The notes: a model not told the origin generated them from the letters alone. Positions 53,207-63,159 are shown, numbered from the stretch's first letter. The stretch: 64,000 bases of DNA from Psychrosphaera sp. B3R10 (GCF_018861025.1 NZ_JAHKQH010000045.1:315413-379412); one strand, 5' to 3'. Numbers and translations: made by a program.

Positions 53207-55654
53207 ATGAGATCCAACATATTTTGGTTATTTATCGTTATATTTTCTACCGAGGTGGTCGGAAACGAGTTAGTGTCTTGGCAGTTACATGGTCAATCTT
53301 TGGAGCTGAAAACAAAGGTCAGTCAAGTGACGTTGACGGCACTGACTCAAGATGCAATAGAGGTATTATATGACGCCGACGAAAAACAAATTCCGTCGTT
53401 TGCTATCGATTATGATGCCCTTAAACAAAACCCAAACTTAGCTTCTGATGTTTCTGTTGTAGAAAAACCCGGCCAATTGTTATTCACGACTGCACATATG
53501 CGAGCTGTCGTCCAAAAAGTGCCATTTGGGATTAGATTTGAATACAAAAATAACTTTTTATTCGCAGAGGAAACTGGCTTTTTTAATGAGCCTGGTAAAC
53601 TCGGGTTTCGGTTTCGATTGCAACCTGGGGAGTTACTTATGGGAGGCGGTGAACGTGTACTTGGGATGAATCGCCGGGGACATCGCTTACCTCTGTACAA
53701 CCGAGCTCATTATGGCTATGGCACTGAATCTAAACAAATGAACTTCTCTATTCCTGCCGTGGTGTCGTCGCGCAAGTACACTTTGTTATTTGACAATACC
53801 GCGAATGGTTGGATGGACTTAGGTCATTCCCAATCCAATGTTTTGCAGTTTGAAGCAACAGGCGGACGCAAAGCGTATGTCGTCATTGGGGGCACTACTT
53901 ATCCAAATTTATTACAGCATTATGTTGGAGTGACGGGCAAGCAGCCTTTACCGCCCCGTTGGGCATTTGGTAATCACGCATCGCGATTTGGATATCGAAA
54001 CCAAAATGAAGTATTGGAAACGATAGCGTTGTTTCGAGAAAAGCGGGTACCAGTTGATTCAATTATTTTAGATCTATATTGGTTTGGTGCGGAGATCAAA
54101 GGTCACATGGGGAACTTGGATTGGGATGATAAAACCTTTCCTGCCCCGGAATCGATGATTTCGACATTAAAACAAAATGGTGTAAACACTGTTCTGATCA
54201 CCGAGCCATTTATTCTAACAAGTTCAAAAAAGTGGACTGAGGCAAACGAAAATAGGGCATTAGCTACAGATTTAGGTGGAAAGCAGACGAAGACGTTTGA
54301 TTTTTTCTTCGGAAATACTGGACTCATAGATGTCTTTAAAGCCGATGCACAAGTGTGGTTTGGAAACGTATATAAACGTTTAGCGGCCCAAGGTGTTACT
54401 GGTGTATGGGGAGATTTAGGCGAACCAGAAGTGCACCCTAAAGACATGTTACATACACTCTCCAACGCTCAGAATATGCAGGTTACTGCCGACGAGATAC
54501 ATAATGTTTATGGTCATCAATGGGCAGATTTAGTGACTACTGCACTTACTGAATATGATGATAATGGTCGCCCATTTATGATTATGCGTTCAGGCTTTGC
54601 CGGTTCACAGCGGTTTGGCATGATCCCCTGGACTGGCGACGTAAGCCGGTCATGGGATGGCTTAAAGCCGCAAATCGAGCTGACATTACAAATGAGTTTG
54701 TTGGGCATGGGCTACACTCACTCAGATTTAGGTGGTTTTGCCGGTGGCGACACTTTTGATAAAGAGATGTATATTCGGTGGTTACAATACGGTGTATTTC
54801 AACCAATATATCGGCCCCATGCTCAGGACAATATTGCACCTGAGCCTATTTTTCATGATGAACAAACCGTAAATATAATTAGAGAATCGATTAATCTTCG
54901 ATATAAATTATTGCCTTACAATTACACATTGGCCTATGAAAATACGACAACGGGCATGCCACTGATGCGGCCGATGTTTTTTGGTGATGAGCAAAATTTT
55001 GATTTATTGAAGATAAAAGACCAATATTTTTGGGGAGATTCTTTTTTAGTTAAACCGATAACGGATCCTGGGGTGAACCGTATCCCTGTCATTTTACCAC
55101 CCGGCATCTGGTTTGATTTTTGGAGTGATAAGCAGTTTAAGGGCGCACAAACCATTAACTATCAAACGGCGTTATCAACAATTCCTGTATTGGTTCGAGC
55201 AGGTTCAATTATCCCTAGTGTTGAATTAGTTCAGACAACAAAAGATTACAGCAGTGATGCGTTACAACTCGATTACTATTTCCATCCTTCCGTTACCACA
55301 TCACAAGCAAAAATGTATGAAGATGATGGTTTATCAGCCAATGCAATCGCGACAAAGCAATTTGAGTTATTGCAATTTTCAGCCACAATTGAAAACCTTG
55401 ATAAAACGCCAATTTCAGCGTCTACGCTTACATTTACTCTAGCAAAATCTAATGACGGTTTAGGCTATAAAGGCGCGCCAATGAGTCGCGAAGTTACGCT
55501 GGTGATTCATAATTGGCAAACAACGCCAAAACAGGTGGAAATAAATGGTGTTCTCTCTAATTTCGCTGATTATGACTGGGATCAAGACAAATCAAGGTTA
55601 ACTGTTAAAATTGCCAAATGGGCTCAAAATAATGTAATGATCTCTGTGAGGTAG
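53207..55654 (+). CDS. GH31 alpha-glucosidase or 4-alpha-glucosyltransferase, secreted
   Basis: An 815-residue GH31 enzyme with an N-terminal signal peptide ending near VVGN. An N-terminal beta-sandwich precedes the barrel. The nucleophile is Asp403 in WGDLGEPE and the acid/base Asp478 in PWTGDVSRSW. C-terminal beta domains follow. The variant WGDLGEPE, rather than W-D-M-N-E, resembles the Cellvibrio Agd31B-type transglucosylases, so disproportionation of maltodextrins is possible besides hydrolysis. The operator upstream ties it to the MFS transporter, the TonB receptor and the LacI gene. Confidence 0.9.
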   Translation: MRSNIFWLFIVIFSTEVVGNELVSWQLHGQSLELKTKVSQVTLTALTQDAIEVLYDADEKQIPSFAIDYDALKQNPNLASDVSVVEKPGQLLFTTAHMRAVVQKVPFGIRFEYKNNFLFAEETGFFNEPGKLGFRFRLQPGELLMGGGERVLGMNRRGHRLPLYNRAHYGYGTESKQMNFSIPAVVSSRKYTLLFDNTANGWMDLGHSQSNVLQFEATGGRKAYVVIGGTTYPNLLQHYVGVTGKQPLPPRWAFGNHASRFGYRNQNEVLETIALFREKRVPVDSIILDLYWFGAEIKGHMGNLDWDDKTFPAPESMISTLKQNGVNTVLITEPFILTSSKKWTEANENRALATDLGGKQTKTFDFFFGNTGLIDVFKADAQVWFGNVYKRLAAQGVTGVWGDLGEPEVHPKDMLHTLSNAQNMQVTADEIHNVYGHQWADLVTTALTEYDDNGRPFMIMRSGFAGSQRFGMIPWTGDVSRSWDGLKPQIELTLQMSLLGMGYTHSDLGGFAGGDTFDKEMYIRWLQYGVFQPIYRPHAQDNIAPEPIFHDEQTVNIIRESINLRYKLLPYNYTLAYENTTTGMPLMRPMFFGDEQNFDLLKIKDQYFWGDSFLVKPITDPGVNRIPVILPPGIWFDFWSDKQFKGAQTINYQTALSTIPVLVRAGSIIPSVELVQTTKDYSSDALQLDYYFHPSVTTSQAKMYEDDGLSANAIATKQFELLQFSATIENLDKTPISASTLTFTLAKSNDGLGYKGAPMSREVTLVIHNWQTTPKQVEINGVLSNFADYDWDQDKSRLTVKIAKWAQNNVMISVR

Positions 55655-55773
55655 CCGTTATAGGGGATGTGTCAGCTAATCGCATTTTAATTTTCGGTTT
55701 CAACAACTAAAGTCTATAACACAAATACTTGATCGCATGTTTGGTTGCTTTTTGTCCAGTTCGCGGTTTAAAA

Positions 55774-55787
55774 GTGATGTAGATCAA
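55774..55787. promoter_or_regulatory. FNR/CRP-like palindrome upstream of the chemoreceptor gene
   Basis: GTGAT-GTAG-ATCAA, nine of ten matches to the FNR consensus TTGAT-N4-ATCAA, 107 bases before the chemoreceptor start. Binding is not shown; the CRP fold-family consensus also partly fits. Confidence 0.5.
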
Positions 55788-55894
55788 GTATTTTTTCGTT
55801 ATCTTGCTATTTTATTTGAAACGTCTGCTATATAGGATGTATGACACGTTATAATTTGTTGGATTGTAATTTAAGTCAGGAAAAGGAGAAGTGA

Positions 55895-57427
55895 ATGGCT
55901 AGGCGGGATCAGGCAATAATTGCGGAAGAAGTTGATTTTGATGTAAATGAAGAACTTGTCTCAACCACGGACACCCGTGGAGTTATAACCTATGCTAACG
56001 ATAGCTTTTGTCAGGTGGCAGGTTATACCAGGGAAGAAATGATCGGCAAAAATCACAATCTGGTTCGACACCCAGACATGCCAAAAGCGGCTTTTGAAGA
56101 TTTATGGTCGCATTTAAAAAAAGGCGAAAACTGGCGAGGCGCAGTAAAAAACAGATGTAAAGATGGACGCTATTATTGGGTTGATGCCTACGTAACTCCT
56201 ATTTATGAACAAGGTGAATTAGTAGGTTTTCAGTCGGTTCGTCGACATTTAAGTGCCCAACGAAAAAAGAAAGCGACCGAGATTTATCAGGCGATAAATC
56301 AAAATAAAAATATTGAACCTAAGCTGCAGAATATTCAACTGCGGCATATTGGCTTTGGTCTATCGGCTTTGTTAGCTGGCGCGGCAAGTTTTAGCTTGAA
56401 CTGGATTGCTTTGCTTACCCCTGTTTTACCTTTCATTTTTTATTACCCTGAATTATTTACAACCCCTGCGTTTTTCAAACGATTGAAACAAGAAAATGAC
56501 AGTGTTTCGCGGTGGGTTTATTCTGGAACAGGGATTCATAGTATTGCTGATTTTCATCTAAAGTTATTTGAAGGTAAAACCCGAACAATATTGGGGCGTG
56601 TTATCGACAGTTCACAAATTATGGCCGTTGGTGCGAGTACGTTAAATGGTGCGGCACATAAAGCAAAACTTGGGGTTGAACAAGAAACCCATGAATTGCA
56701 TCAGGTTGCTACCGCAGTGGAAGAAATGGTTGCAACGATAGACGAAGTGGCACAAAACACGGTGAGTACATCTACTAAAGTAAGTGAAGCTCACGCCGAT
56801 TGTGAACGTGCTAATGCGGCAATGACTCATACAATGACACAGGTTTCCTCGTTGGCAAAAGAAGTTGAGAAAAGCGCCAACTCGGCAAATGAATTGGCGT
56901 CTGAAGCTGAAAAAATTGGTTCAATAATGCAGGAAATTCAGGGTATTGCGGATCAAACTAACTTACTTGCACTAAATGCGGCAATAGAAGCTGCTAGAGC
57001 CGGAGAGCATGGCAGAGGGTTCTCCGTTGTAGCGGATGAAGTTCGAGCGCTGTCAAGCCGAACCCATGGTGCGACTGAACAAATTCACAAATCGATTAAC
57101 GAAATTCAAAATACGTTATTGTCTTGGTCCAAAATTATGGAGCAAGGTAAAGATTCGGCTGACGCCTGTGTCGCCGAAACTCAAGAAACTCAAGATATCG
57201 TGAACAGCGTTTATGCTGCGATCACTGATATAGCAGACTTGGCTATGCAAATATCCACAGCAGCCGAAGAGCAAAGTTCTGTTTCTCAAGAGATCAGCCG
57301 AAATATCGTCAATATTAGCGATGCATCACGTATCAATTTAGAGCAAGCTGAATTTGTCGAATACGAAGCAAATGAAATTCAAACCCGTTGTAAAAATCTA
57401 GCCTCACTGAGTTTAAGCTTTAAGTGA
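55895..57427 (+). CDS. Aer-type PAS methyl-accepting chemoreceptor
   Basis: A 510-residue protein. Residues about 12-130 form a PAS domain ([42 protein letters not shown] is the Aer-like FAD-PAS pattern, although the front reads LVSTTDTRG). A hydrophobic hairpin (about 155-190) anchors it, and the C-terminal half is a chemoreceptor signalling domain with [21 protein letters not shown]. It likely reports redox or oxygen state to CheA (energy taxis). ATG preceded by AAAGGAG. It lies between GH31 and the sugar transporter. A terminator hairpin (57441-57483) follows. Confidence 0.93.
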   Translation: MARRDQAIIAEEVDFDVNEELVSTTDTRGVITYANDSFCQVAGYTREEMIGKNHNLVRHPDMPKAAFEDLWSHLKKGENWRGAVKNRCKDGRYYWVDAYVTPIYEQGELVGFQSVRRHLSAQRKKKATEIYQAINQNKNIEPKLQNIQLRHIGFGLSALLAGAASFSLNWIALLTPVLPFIFYYPELFTTPAFFKRLKQENDSVSRWVYSGTGIHSIADFHLKLFEGKTRTILGRVIDSSQIMAVGASTLNGAAHKAKLGVEQETHELHQVATAVEEMVATIDEVAQNTVSTSTKVSEAHADCERANAAMTHTMTQVSSLAKEVEKSANSANELASEAEKIGSIMQEIQGIADQTNLLALNAAIEAARAGEHGRGFSVVADEVRALSSRTHGATEQIHKSINEIQNTLLSWSKIMEQGKDSADACVAETQETQDIVNSVYAAITDIADLAMQISTAAEEQSSVSQEISRNIVNISDASRINLEQAEFVEYEANEIQTRCKNLASLSLSFK

Positions 57428-57440
57428 TTTGTTAATAGCT

Positions 57441-57483
57441 AAAACCATTTTAATCCCGTCCTTATTGGGGTTACGATGGTTTT
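57441..57483 (+). terminator. Hairpin after the chemoreceptor gene
   Basis: AAAACCAT / ATGGTTTT outer arms with an inner AATCCC / GGGGTT pairing. It sits just before the operator at 57500. Confidence 0.6.
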
Positions 57484-57499
57484 AGTCTCCTTTCTTGCC

Positions 57500-57511
57500 T
57501 GAATACGTATG
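57500..57511 (+). promoter_or_regulatory. Putative LacI/MalR-type operator, copy 3 of 4
   Basis: TGAATACGTATG, 99 bases before the MFS transporter start. Confidence 0.78.
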
Positions 57512-57598
57512 TAGATGATTGTTATAAAGAATCGTTACAGGGTAGTCTATGAATAATAAGAAGAGTGGCGTGTTGACCACAATCAATGGGACGTATTT

Positions 57599-59062
57599 AT
57601 GAATCAACCTAAGTTGTCGTTTTGGCAAATTTGGAATGTGAGTTTTGGTTTTTTAGGTGTACAGATAGGTTTTGCGTTACAAAACGGTAACGTAAGTCGG
57701 ATCTTAACTGACCTAGGCGCGGACTTGTCATCTTTATCACTATTTTGGTTAGCAGCACCTATTATGGGCCTGCTAGTTCAACCCATTGTTGGCGCGCTAT
57801 CAGACAAAACATGGAATGGCCTTGGCCGTCGATTACCCTTTATTTTAGGTGGTGCTATTGTCGCAGCCGGTGCCATGGCGTTATTGCCTAATGCATCTAT
57901 GGTGGTCGCATTTTTACCGCCAATGATTTTTGGTCTATTAATTTTTGCAATTAAAGACGCCGCATTTAATGTCACTTTCCAACCGTTTCGCTCATTAGTG
58001 TCGGATATGGTGCCTGCTGAACAACGCAACTTAGGTTATTCAGTTCAAACGCTTCTTATTAATATTGGTGCTGTTGTTGGTTCTATTTTGCCTTTTGTTT
58101 TAACAAACGTAGTTGGTTTAGATAATGTCGCAGAAGCAGGGCAAGTTGCGCCTTCCGTTATTTGGGCATTTTATATTGGCGCCACGATTTTGTTAGGTTC
58201 GGTCTTGTGGACGGTATTTAGAACGAAAGAATACGCGCCAGAAGATTATTACAAATACAAAGGTATGGACATTGAAAAAGTCCAAGCTGAAAATGAACAA
58301 GATGCTAAAAAATCAATGGTTGAAAAAGTTGTTGGCCTTTGGCAGTTAATAAAAGCATCACCTGAAATTATGAAACAACTGGCTTTAGTCCAATTTTTCT
58401 CATGGTTTGCTCTTTTCATTATGTGGACATATCTTCCAGCGGCCTTAACTCAACATGTATGGGGTGTAGGTGTTGAATGGTTTGACCCAGCTTATTTAGC
58501 CACTCATGCCGTTCCGGACGCAATCTCGCAAGCCAAGGGGGCGGCGGGTGACTGGGTTGGTATTTTATACGCAGCACAAGCGATATTTTCAGTATTGTTT
58601 GCCATTGTATTAACTAAGTTGGCAAATAAATTTGGTCGAAAACTTGTGTACTCGTTATCGTTGTTAGCTGGTGGCTTAGGTTATTTGAGCATGTTTTTGT
58701 TCCAAGATACGACATTAGTTACGGTTGATTTGTTAATTACTCAAGTGACCGTCGCTGAAGGTGCAATTGGCATTGTACTGTCGATGATTGGTGTTGGTAT
58801 TGCTTGGTCTGCAATATTAGCGATGCCTTATGCGATATTGGCTGGGGCATTACCAGCGGATAAAACCGGTGTTTATATGGGCATATTTAACTTTACTATC
58901 GCGGCACCGCAAATTGTCTCTGGTATCGTGTCAGGTTGGGTGCTTGGCAGTATATTTGCGAACCAGGCAATTAATATCATTATGCTAGCTGGTGTTTGTA
59001 TGATACTAGGCGCTTTCTCTGTGGGTTTAGTAAAAGACCAAACGGAAGCGACGCAAGCTTAA
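57599..59062 (+). CDS. MalT-like MFS maltose/oligosaccharide transporter
   Basis: A 487-residue major facilitator with 12 predicted helices. QIWNVSFGFLGVQIGFALQNGNVSRI at the front, GLLVQPIVGALSDKTWNGLGRRLPF in the first cytoplasmic loop, and a long central loop are typical of the SLC45-like/MalT-type sugar transporters of Alteromonadales, Shewanella and Xanthomonas. It would import maltose or small alpha-glucans across the inner membrane, probably with protons. The operator upstream places it with GH31 and the LacI gene. Confidence 0.9.
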   Translation: MNQPKLSFWQIWNVSFGFLGVQIGFALQNGNVSRILTDLGADLSSLSLFWLAAPIMGLLVQPIVGALSDKTWNGLGRRLPFILGGAIVAAGAMALLPNASMVVAFLPPMIFGLLIFAIKDAAFNVTFQPFRSLVSDMVPAEQRNLGYSVQTLLINIGAVVGSILPFVLTNVVGLDNVAEAGQVAPSVIWAFYIGATILLGSVLWTVFRTKEYAPEDYYKYKGMDIEKVQAENEQDAKKSMVEKVVGLWQLIKASPEIMKQLALVQFFSWFALFIMWTYLPAALTQHVWGVGVEWFDPAYLATHAVPDAISQAKGAAGDWVGILYAAQAIFSVLFAIVLTKLANKFGRKLVYSLSLLAGGLGYLSMFLFQDTTLVTVDLLITQVTVAEGAIGIVLSMIGVGIAWSAILAMPYAILAGALPADKTGVYMGIFNFTIAAPQIVSGIVSGWVLGSIFANQAINIIMLAGVCMILGAFSVGLVKDQTEATQA

Positions 59063-59086
59063 CAGGGCTCGCAATTTCATAAGTGT

Positions 59087-59120
59087 AAACACCCGATAAC
59101 ATTCGGGTGTTTGTCTTTTT
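59087..59120 (+). terminator. Rho-independent terminator of the MFS transporter gene
   Basis: AAACACCCGA / TCGGGTGTTT stem followed by GTCTTTTT, 25 bases after the stop codon. Confidence 0.85.
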
Positions 59121-59191
59121 GGGGTAATAGATTGTTTCTACGTGATGCTTAGCTACAATCGTAAGGAATCAAATCTACAGGAATAAGCCCT

Positions 59192-59779
59192 TTGAAAATC
59201 TCTATTATCTCTGGCAGTTCGCGCGCCAAATCAGCTTCATTGAATGTATCCACGCACATCAATCAACTCATGTCTAACATCGACTCTACGGTTGACTCTA
59301 CGATATTTTCACTTGCCGCCAATAAACTACCTATGTGGGATGAAACTACCGATTTAGCATCGCTTAGCGCGTTTCAAGACGAACTGGCACAGGCCGATGC
59401 CTTTGTTTTTGTCATCCCAGAATGGCACGGCATGGTACCTCCTGCGGTGAAAAATTTGTTTTTCCTATTCTCCGGTGTATTTCGTCATAAGCCGGCGTTT
59501 TTAGTCTGTGTTTCATCGGGAACTGGTGGGCGTTACCCTATCCCTGAAATGCGCAGTTCAACCTACAAAAATAGCTTTATAAACTACATTCCCGTCAGTG
59601 CGGTTATCGACCGAGTAAATACGGTCATAGACGAAAATGGCAATTATATAGCCGAAAAGGCATTTGTTCAAAACCGCCTAGATGAAGGGTTACGGATCCT
59701 TATTGAATACAGTAAAGCGTTTCAGGCGATCAGGGCAAGCGACATTGTGCAAGAAAAACGATTCCCAAATGGGGTATAA
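59192..59779 (+). CDS. NAD(P)H-dependent FMN reductase-like flavoprotein
   Basis: A 195-residue flavodoxin-fold protein (NADPH-dependent FMN reductase family). The FMN phosphate loop reads SGSSRAKSAS, and PEWHGMVPPAVKNLFF is the usual flavin-contacting segment. It probably reduces free flavin or quinones. TTG start with AGGA at a suitable distance. It might supply reduced flavin to the halogenase-like protein 53 kb away, but nothing shows this. Confidence 0.85.
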   Translation: MKISIISGSSRAKSASLNVSTHINQLMSNIDSTVDSTIFSLAANKLPMWDETTDLASLSAFQDELAQADAFVFVIPEWHGMVPPAVKNLFFLFSGVFRHKPAFLVCVSSGTGGRYPIPEMRSSTYKNSFINYIPVSAVIDRVNTVIDENGNYIAEKAFVQNRLDEGLRILIEYSKAFQAIRASDIVQEKRFPNGV

Positions 59780-60111
59780 ATTTTAATTTCCGCGTTAAGT
59801 TTAATTTAGAATGACTTTCTAATTTGGGTGGAGCGTTTTTATTTCTTAATTGTTTTGTTAAATTAATTAAATTGTGGTCGATTACACGACATTTTGACGT
59901 CACTTGACACGTTTGGTTTCTTTGTTTTTCTTATCTATTTGTTTTTAAAGGAAATTAAAGTTGGTTTGCAACTTGCTCTTCTTTAGCGACAAAAGGCGCA
60001 GTAACAAAGTAATGAAAATATTGCTGTAATTACTCGCTAAACCAAAGTTAGGCTTTTACAATAAATTAAGTCGACTCAAATTGACAAAAAAAGAATAAAG
60101 GGGATAACATC
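59780..60111. other. Gene-free spacer
   Basis: About 330 very AT-rich bases. No gene, terminator or repeat that I can support; probably contains the promoter of the LiaF-like gene. Confidence 0.45.
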
Positions 60112-60768
60112 ATGAGTGTAAAATTGGAAGACCGCCCAATTGAGCAAGTACGAGAAGAATGTATTGACAAATTGATCATTAACTATAGCCATGGTGTGAT
60201 CTCATCAGATGCATTTGAACGAAGACTTGACCAACTCATGACCTCTGAGGTTCATAGCGAGATGTTAGCGCTAGTGGTTGATTTAGAAATGGATATTGAC
60301 CAAAAGTACGAAACATCGAAGGAAAAGCAGTTTACCCCAAATTATGCTGAAACAACTGACGATGAAGTGCTAACGTTAAATAGCATATTAGGTTCAGCCG
60401 AGCGAAGTGGCCAGTGGCGCGTGCCTAAGCGCATTAAAATTTTAAACGTCATAGGCTCAGTTACTTTAGATTTCACCGACGCTATTTTCCATCATCAGAA
60501 TGTCACTGTAGAGATTTTTAGTGTACTGGCTAGCGATGAAATTTATGTGCCTGAAAATGTCAATGTAGTTTGCCAAACCTATGGTGTTATCAGCAGTATT
60601 GAAAATAAATCTCCTTCACTAGCAAATCGTCAAGCTCCAACTATAACCATAGTCGGTAAGTCGATTATCGGTTCGTTAGAAATTAAAGTGAAACGTACAA
60701 TTAAAGAAAAGTTTTTGGCATTTGCCGAGCAAATGAAAGAAACGTTTAGTACTAATCGCGCCAATTAA
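60112..60768 (+). CDS. DUF1707/LiaF-like cytoplasmic protein
   Basis: A 218-residue protein without membrane helices. Residues 5-60 resemble the DUF1707/SHOCT-type helical module (REECIDKLIINYSHGVISSDAFERRLDQLM). Residues 85-200 resemble the LiaF C-terminal beta-helix (TLNSILGSAERSGQWRVPKRIKILNVIGSVTLDFTDA). In Firmicutes LiaF reports envelope stress, but there it has membrane helices. Here no two-component genes are nearby. ATG preceded by AAAGGGG. Function unknown. Confidence 0.8.
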   Translation: MSVKLEDRPIEQVREECIDKLIINYSHGVISSDAFERRLDQLMTSEVHSEMLALVVDLEMDIDQKYETSKEKQFTPNYAETTDDEVLTLNSILGSAERSGQWRVPKRIKILNVIGSVTLDFTDAIFHHQNVTVEIFSVLASDEIYVPENVNVVCQTYGVISSIENKSPSLANRQAPTITIVGKSIIGSLEIKVKRTIKEKFLAFAEQMKETFSTNRAN

Positions 60769-60781
60769 TCACGCGATAAGA

Positions 60782-61840
60782 TTATAAAAAGCGGATTTGA
60801 TTTAACCCCAGATCCGCTTTTTGGATCATGTAATCACTGATCTTAATACTTTGTGGGTTCCATCCGAGCAAAAACCGATATATGTCAGCCCATGCCAAAG
60901 GATAGAGCTGCTGGTATTCTTCAGAGAGTTGTTCAAAGTCCAGCGAATGTTGATAGTAATTTAATGCCGATTTTAGCGACGTCAAATATTCCGTTAATAT
61001 TAAGTCGTCATATTCAAAAAGTTGTTGATTGTTTAAACAGCTAGCCGCTAAACATGTTAAGTCCTTTACACCATGCCCGAGTCCGACATATTGAAAGTCG
61101 ACAGCGGCAACATCTAGGTTATTTTGATGAAAACACAAGTTTTGAAATTTTGCGTCACCGTGTAACAACGTTTTAAATTGACTCTTATTCAGCACTTCAT
61201 CTATCTCTTGTGCGTGCTCTTTCAAAGGGCTCGGCGCCATTTTATTGTATTCATCTTGCCGTGTTTGATAATGCCAATAAGTACCAATGGGCCAGAGTGA
61301 CTCAGCTGTTGAAAACATAAATTTGCCATGAAAATAAGCAAGCCAACGTATCGCGATTTTGAAGGTATGCCACTGTGCGACTTCCAGTCTTTGGTTGTAA
61401 CCTAACGCATCTAAATCTTCTAAGACCAATAGTATTGATGATTCATTGCGTTGTTGGGCAATTAGCTGAGGAACGTAACAATGTTTGTCAGTGTGGGCTG
61501 CATAAGCTTGATAGAAGCTTGTTTCAACTTGGTATGACCGCAATTTACGCTGGTGCCCGATGTTTGAATTCCAGCCTCGTGGATGACTTTTGGCCGGTGA
61601 CAAATCAATATTTTTCACAATAAATGAGGCGCCTGAATCGAGACTTTTATAGCGTGCGACTTCGCCATAACCACTCCAAAGTGACTGCAGTTGTTCAGCA
61701 TGGACGATGCTTGAGTCGTCTAATAGCAGCTTCAATTGAGCTAAATGTGGTGCTATCTTTAGTTTTGAATTTGGCACAGGTTTATCCTCAAAAATAAAGT
61801 TGTAATGTAAACTATTCAACTGGTTAGTTGAAGCATACAC
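60782..61840 (-). CDS. Aminoglycoside-phosphotransferase/ecdysteroid-kinase-like protein
   Basis: About 352 residues of the protein-kinase-like phosphotransferase fold. Motifs: LLVLEDLDALGYNQ (hinge), LLHGDAKFQNLCFHQ (catalytic loop with Asp and Asn) and AAVDFQYVGLGHGVKDLTC (metal-binding DFQ). These fit small-molecule kinases of the APH/EcKinase-like group; the substrate is unknown and antibiotic resistance should not be assumed. The listed GTG start lacks a ribosome binding site, so the N-terminus is uncertain. Its last codons overlap a terminator shared with the converging LiaF-like gene. Confidence 0.82.
   Translation of the reverse strand: MYASTNQLNSLHYNFIFEDKPVPNSKLKIAPHLAQLKLLLDDSSIVHAEQLQSLWSGYGEVARYKSLDSGASFIVKNIDLSPAKSHPRGWNSNIGHQRKLRSYQVETSFYQAYAAHTDKHCYVPQLIAQQRNESSILLVLEDLDALGYNQRLEVAQWHTFKIAIRWLAYFHGKFMFSTAESLWPIGTYWHYQTRQDEYNKMAPSPLKEHAQEIDEVLNKSQFKTLLHGDAKFQNLCFHQNNLDVAAVDFQYVGLGHGVKDLTCLAASCLNNQQLFEYDDLILTEYLTSLKSALNYYQHSLDFEQLSEEYQQLYPLAWADIYRFLLGWNPQSIKISDYMIQKADLGLNQIRFL
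60786..60822. terminator. Bidirectional terminator overlapping a 3' coding end
   Basis: AAAAAGCGGAT / ATCCGCTTTTT with a 15-base loop. It serves the LiaF-like gene, which ends at 60768, and covers the last codons of the converging phosphotransferase gene. Confidence 0.85.
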
Positions 61841-61941
61841 GAGCGGTCAATAAACAGTAGTAGAGTCGCAAAATTGCGTTTACTATCAAGTTAATTGGTT
61901 TAAATTAATATCCTACGTGGATTAGCTTTGAGAGATTTATT

Positions 61942-63159
61942 GTGAAATATGATCTAGTTATTTGGGGCGCGACAAGCTTTGTTGGTCAATTAGTTGCAGA
62001 GCGGATGGTTAATAAGTATGGCGAACACTTAAAAGGGCGCATCGCTTTTGCCGGTCGTGACATTAAAAAGCTACGAGCATTAAAAACCAAACTTAAATAT
62101 AACGCAGACTTACTTGTGGGTGATGCGGGTGACGAGTCCTTTATTTTTGATTTGGTCAAACAAACAAAATTGGTGATATCCACTGTCGGACCTTATGCCC
62201 TATACGGTGAAAATATGGTACGAGCGTGCGCAGAGTTAGGCCGCGATTATTGCGATTTAACCGGTGAACCACAGTGGATTAGACACATGTTAGAAAAATA
62301 TGAAGCGGTCGCTAAAGCTAACAAAGCGCGTATTATTCATTGTTGTGGTTTTGACTCTGTCCCTTCTGATATGGGGGTCTATTATCTTCAAAGTAAATGT
62401 TTAAAGTTGTTTAAAGAACCGTGTACAGAAATTCGCTATCAATTCCGTAAATCGAAGGGCGGCATTAGCGGTGGCACTTACGCTAGTCTGCTAAATGCCA
62501 TAGAGTCGATCAAAGCAAATAAAGCCGATGCTCGCAAATTCAAAACACCTTATGCCTTAATATTGGATCAACCTGAAGGTTTACCGTTTCAAAAAAGTGT
62601 ATCTGGCATTGCATTAAACCGTCCGGGGAAAGGATTTTTAGCGCCGTTTGTGATGGCGAGTATTAATACCAAGGTAGTCCATCGAACTCATTATTTGATG
62701 CAATTTAAATGGGGCAAATCATTTTTGTATGATGAGTCGATGTTTATGGGCACTGGAATTAAGGGGCTAATAAAATCCACAATGACCACATTTGGCCTTG
62801 CAGGATTTATGTTGATGGCCTCATTTGGCCCAACTCGCCAAATATTAAAGTCGTTTATGTTACCTAAACCAGGCGAAGGGCCAAACGACGATGTCATTAA
62901 AGCGGGATTTTTTAATGTTAGATTGATTGGTAAAATGAAGTCCGGTAAGCGGGTCGAACTCACGGTATTTGGTAAAGGCGATCCTGGTTATGGCAGCACC
63001 TGTAAAATGATCACAGAAATTAGTATGGAATTACTAGAGACAAGTCGTGTCGATTCGGGGACTGGATTTTTAACTCCTGCTTCAGCACTAAAGTCTGAAG
63101 GATTAAAAAGGTTAGAAGAAAAAGCCGGAATTCAGTTTCGATTTATTACCTTAGAGTAG
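61942..63159 (+). CDS. Saccharopine-dehydrogenase-like / trans-acting enoyl reductase family oxidoreductase
   Basis: A 405-residue protein with an N-terminal Rossmann motif (IWGATSFVGQLVAERM) and the family segments VISTVGPYALYGENMVRACAELGRDYCDLTGE and CCGFDSVPSDMG. Bacterial members of this group are annotated as saccharopine dehydrogenase-like or trans-acting enoyl reductases (mycobacterial Rv2449c type). The true substrate in proteobacteria is unknown, perhaps a lipid. GTG start; divergent from the phosphotransferase gene. Confidence 0.88.
   Translation: MKYDLVIWGATSFVGQLVAERMVNKYGEHLKGRIAFAGRDIKKLRALKTKLKYNADLLVGDAGDESFIFDLVKQTKLVISTVGPYALYGENMVRACAELGRDYCDLTGEPQWIRHMLEKYEAVAKANKARIIHCCGFDSVPSDMGVYYLQSKCLKLFKEPCTEIRYQFRKSKGGISGGTYASLLNAIESIKANKADARKFKTPYALILDQPEGLPFQKSVSGIALNRPGKGFLAPFVMASINTKVVHRTHYLMQFKWGKSFLYDESMFMGTGIKGLIKSTMTTFGLAGFMLMASFGPTRQILKSFMLPKPGEGPNDDVIKAGFFNVRLIGKMKSGKRVELTVFGKGDPGYGSTCKMITEISMELLETSRVDSGTGFLTPASALKSEGLKRLEEKAGIQFRFITLE

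Noticed and set aside
60782-61840. Antibiotic resistance phosphotransferase
   Set aside because: Only the general kinase fold is visible; the same fold serves many other small-molecule kinases and the context gives no resistance link.
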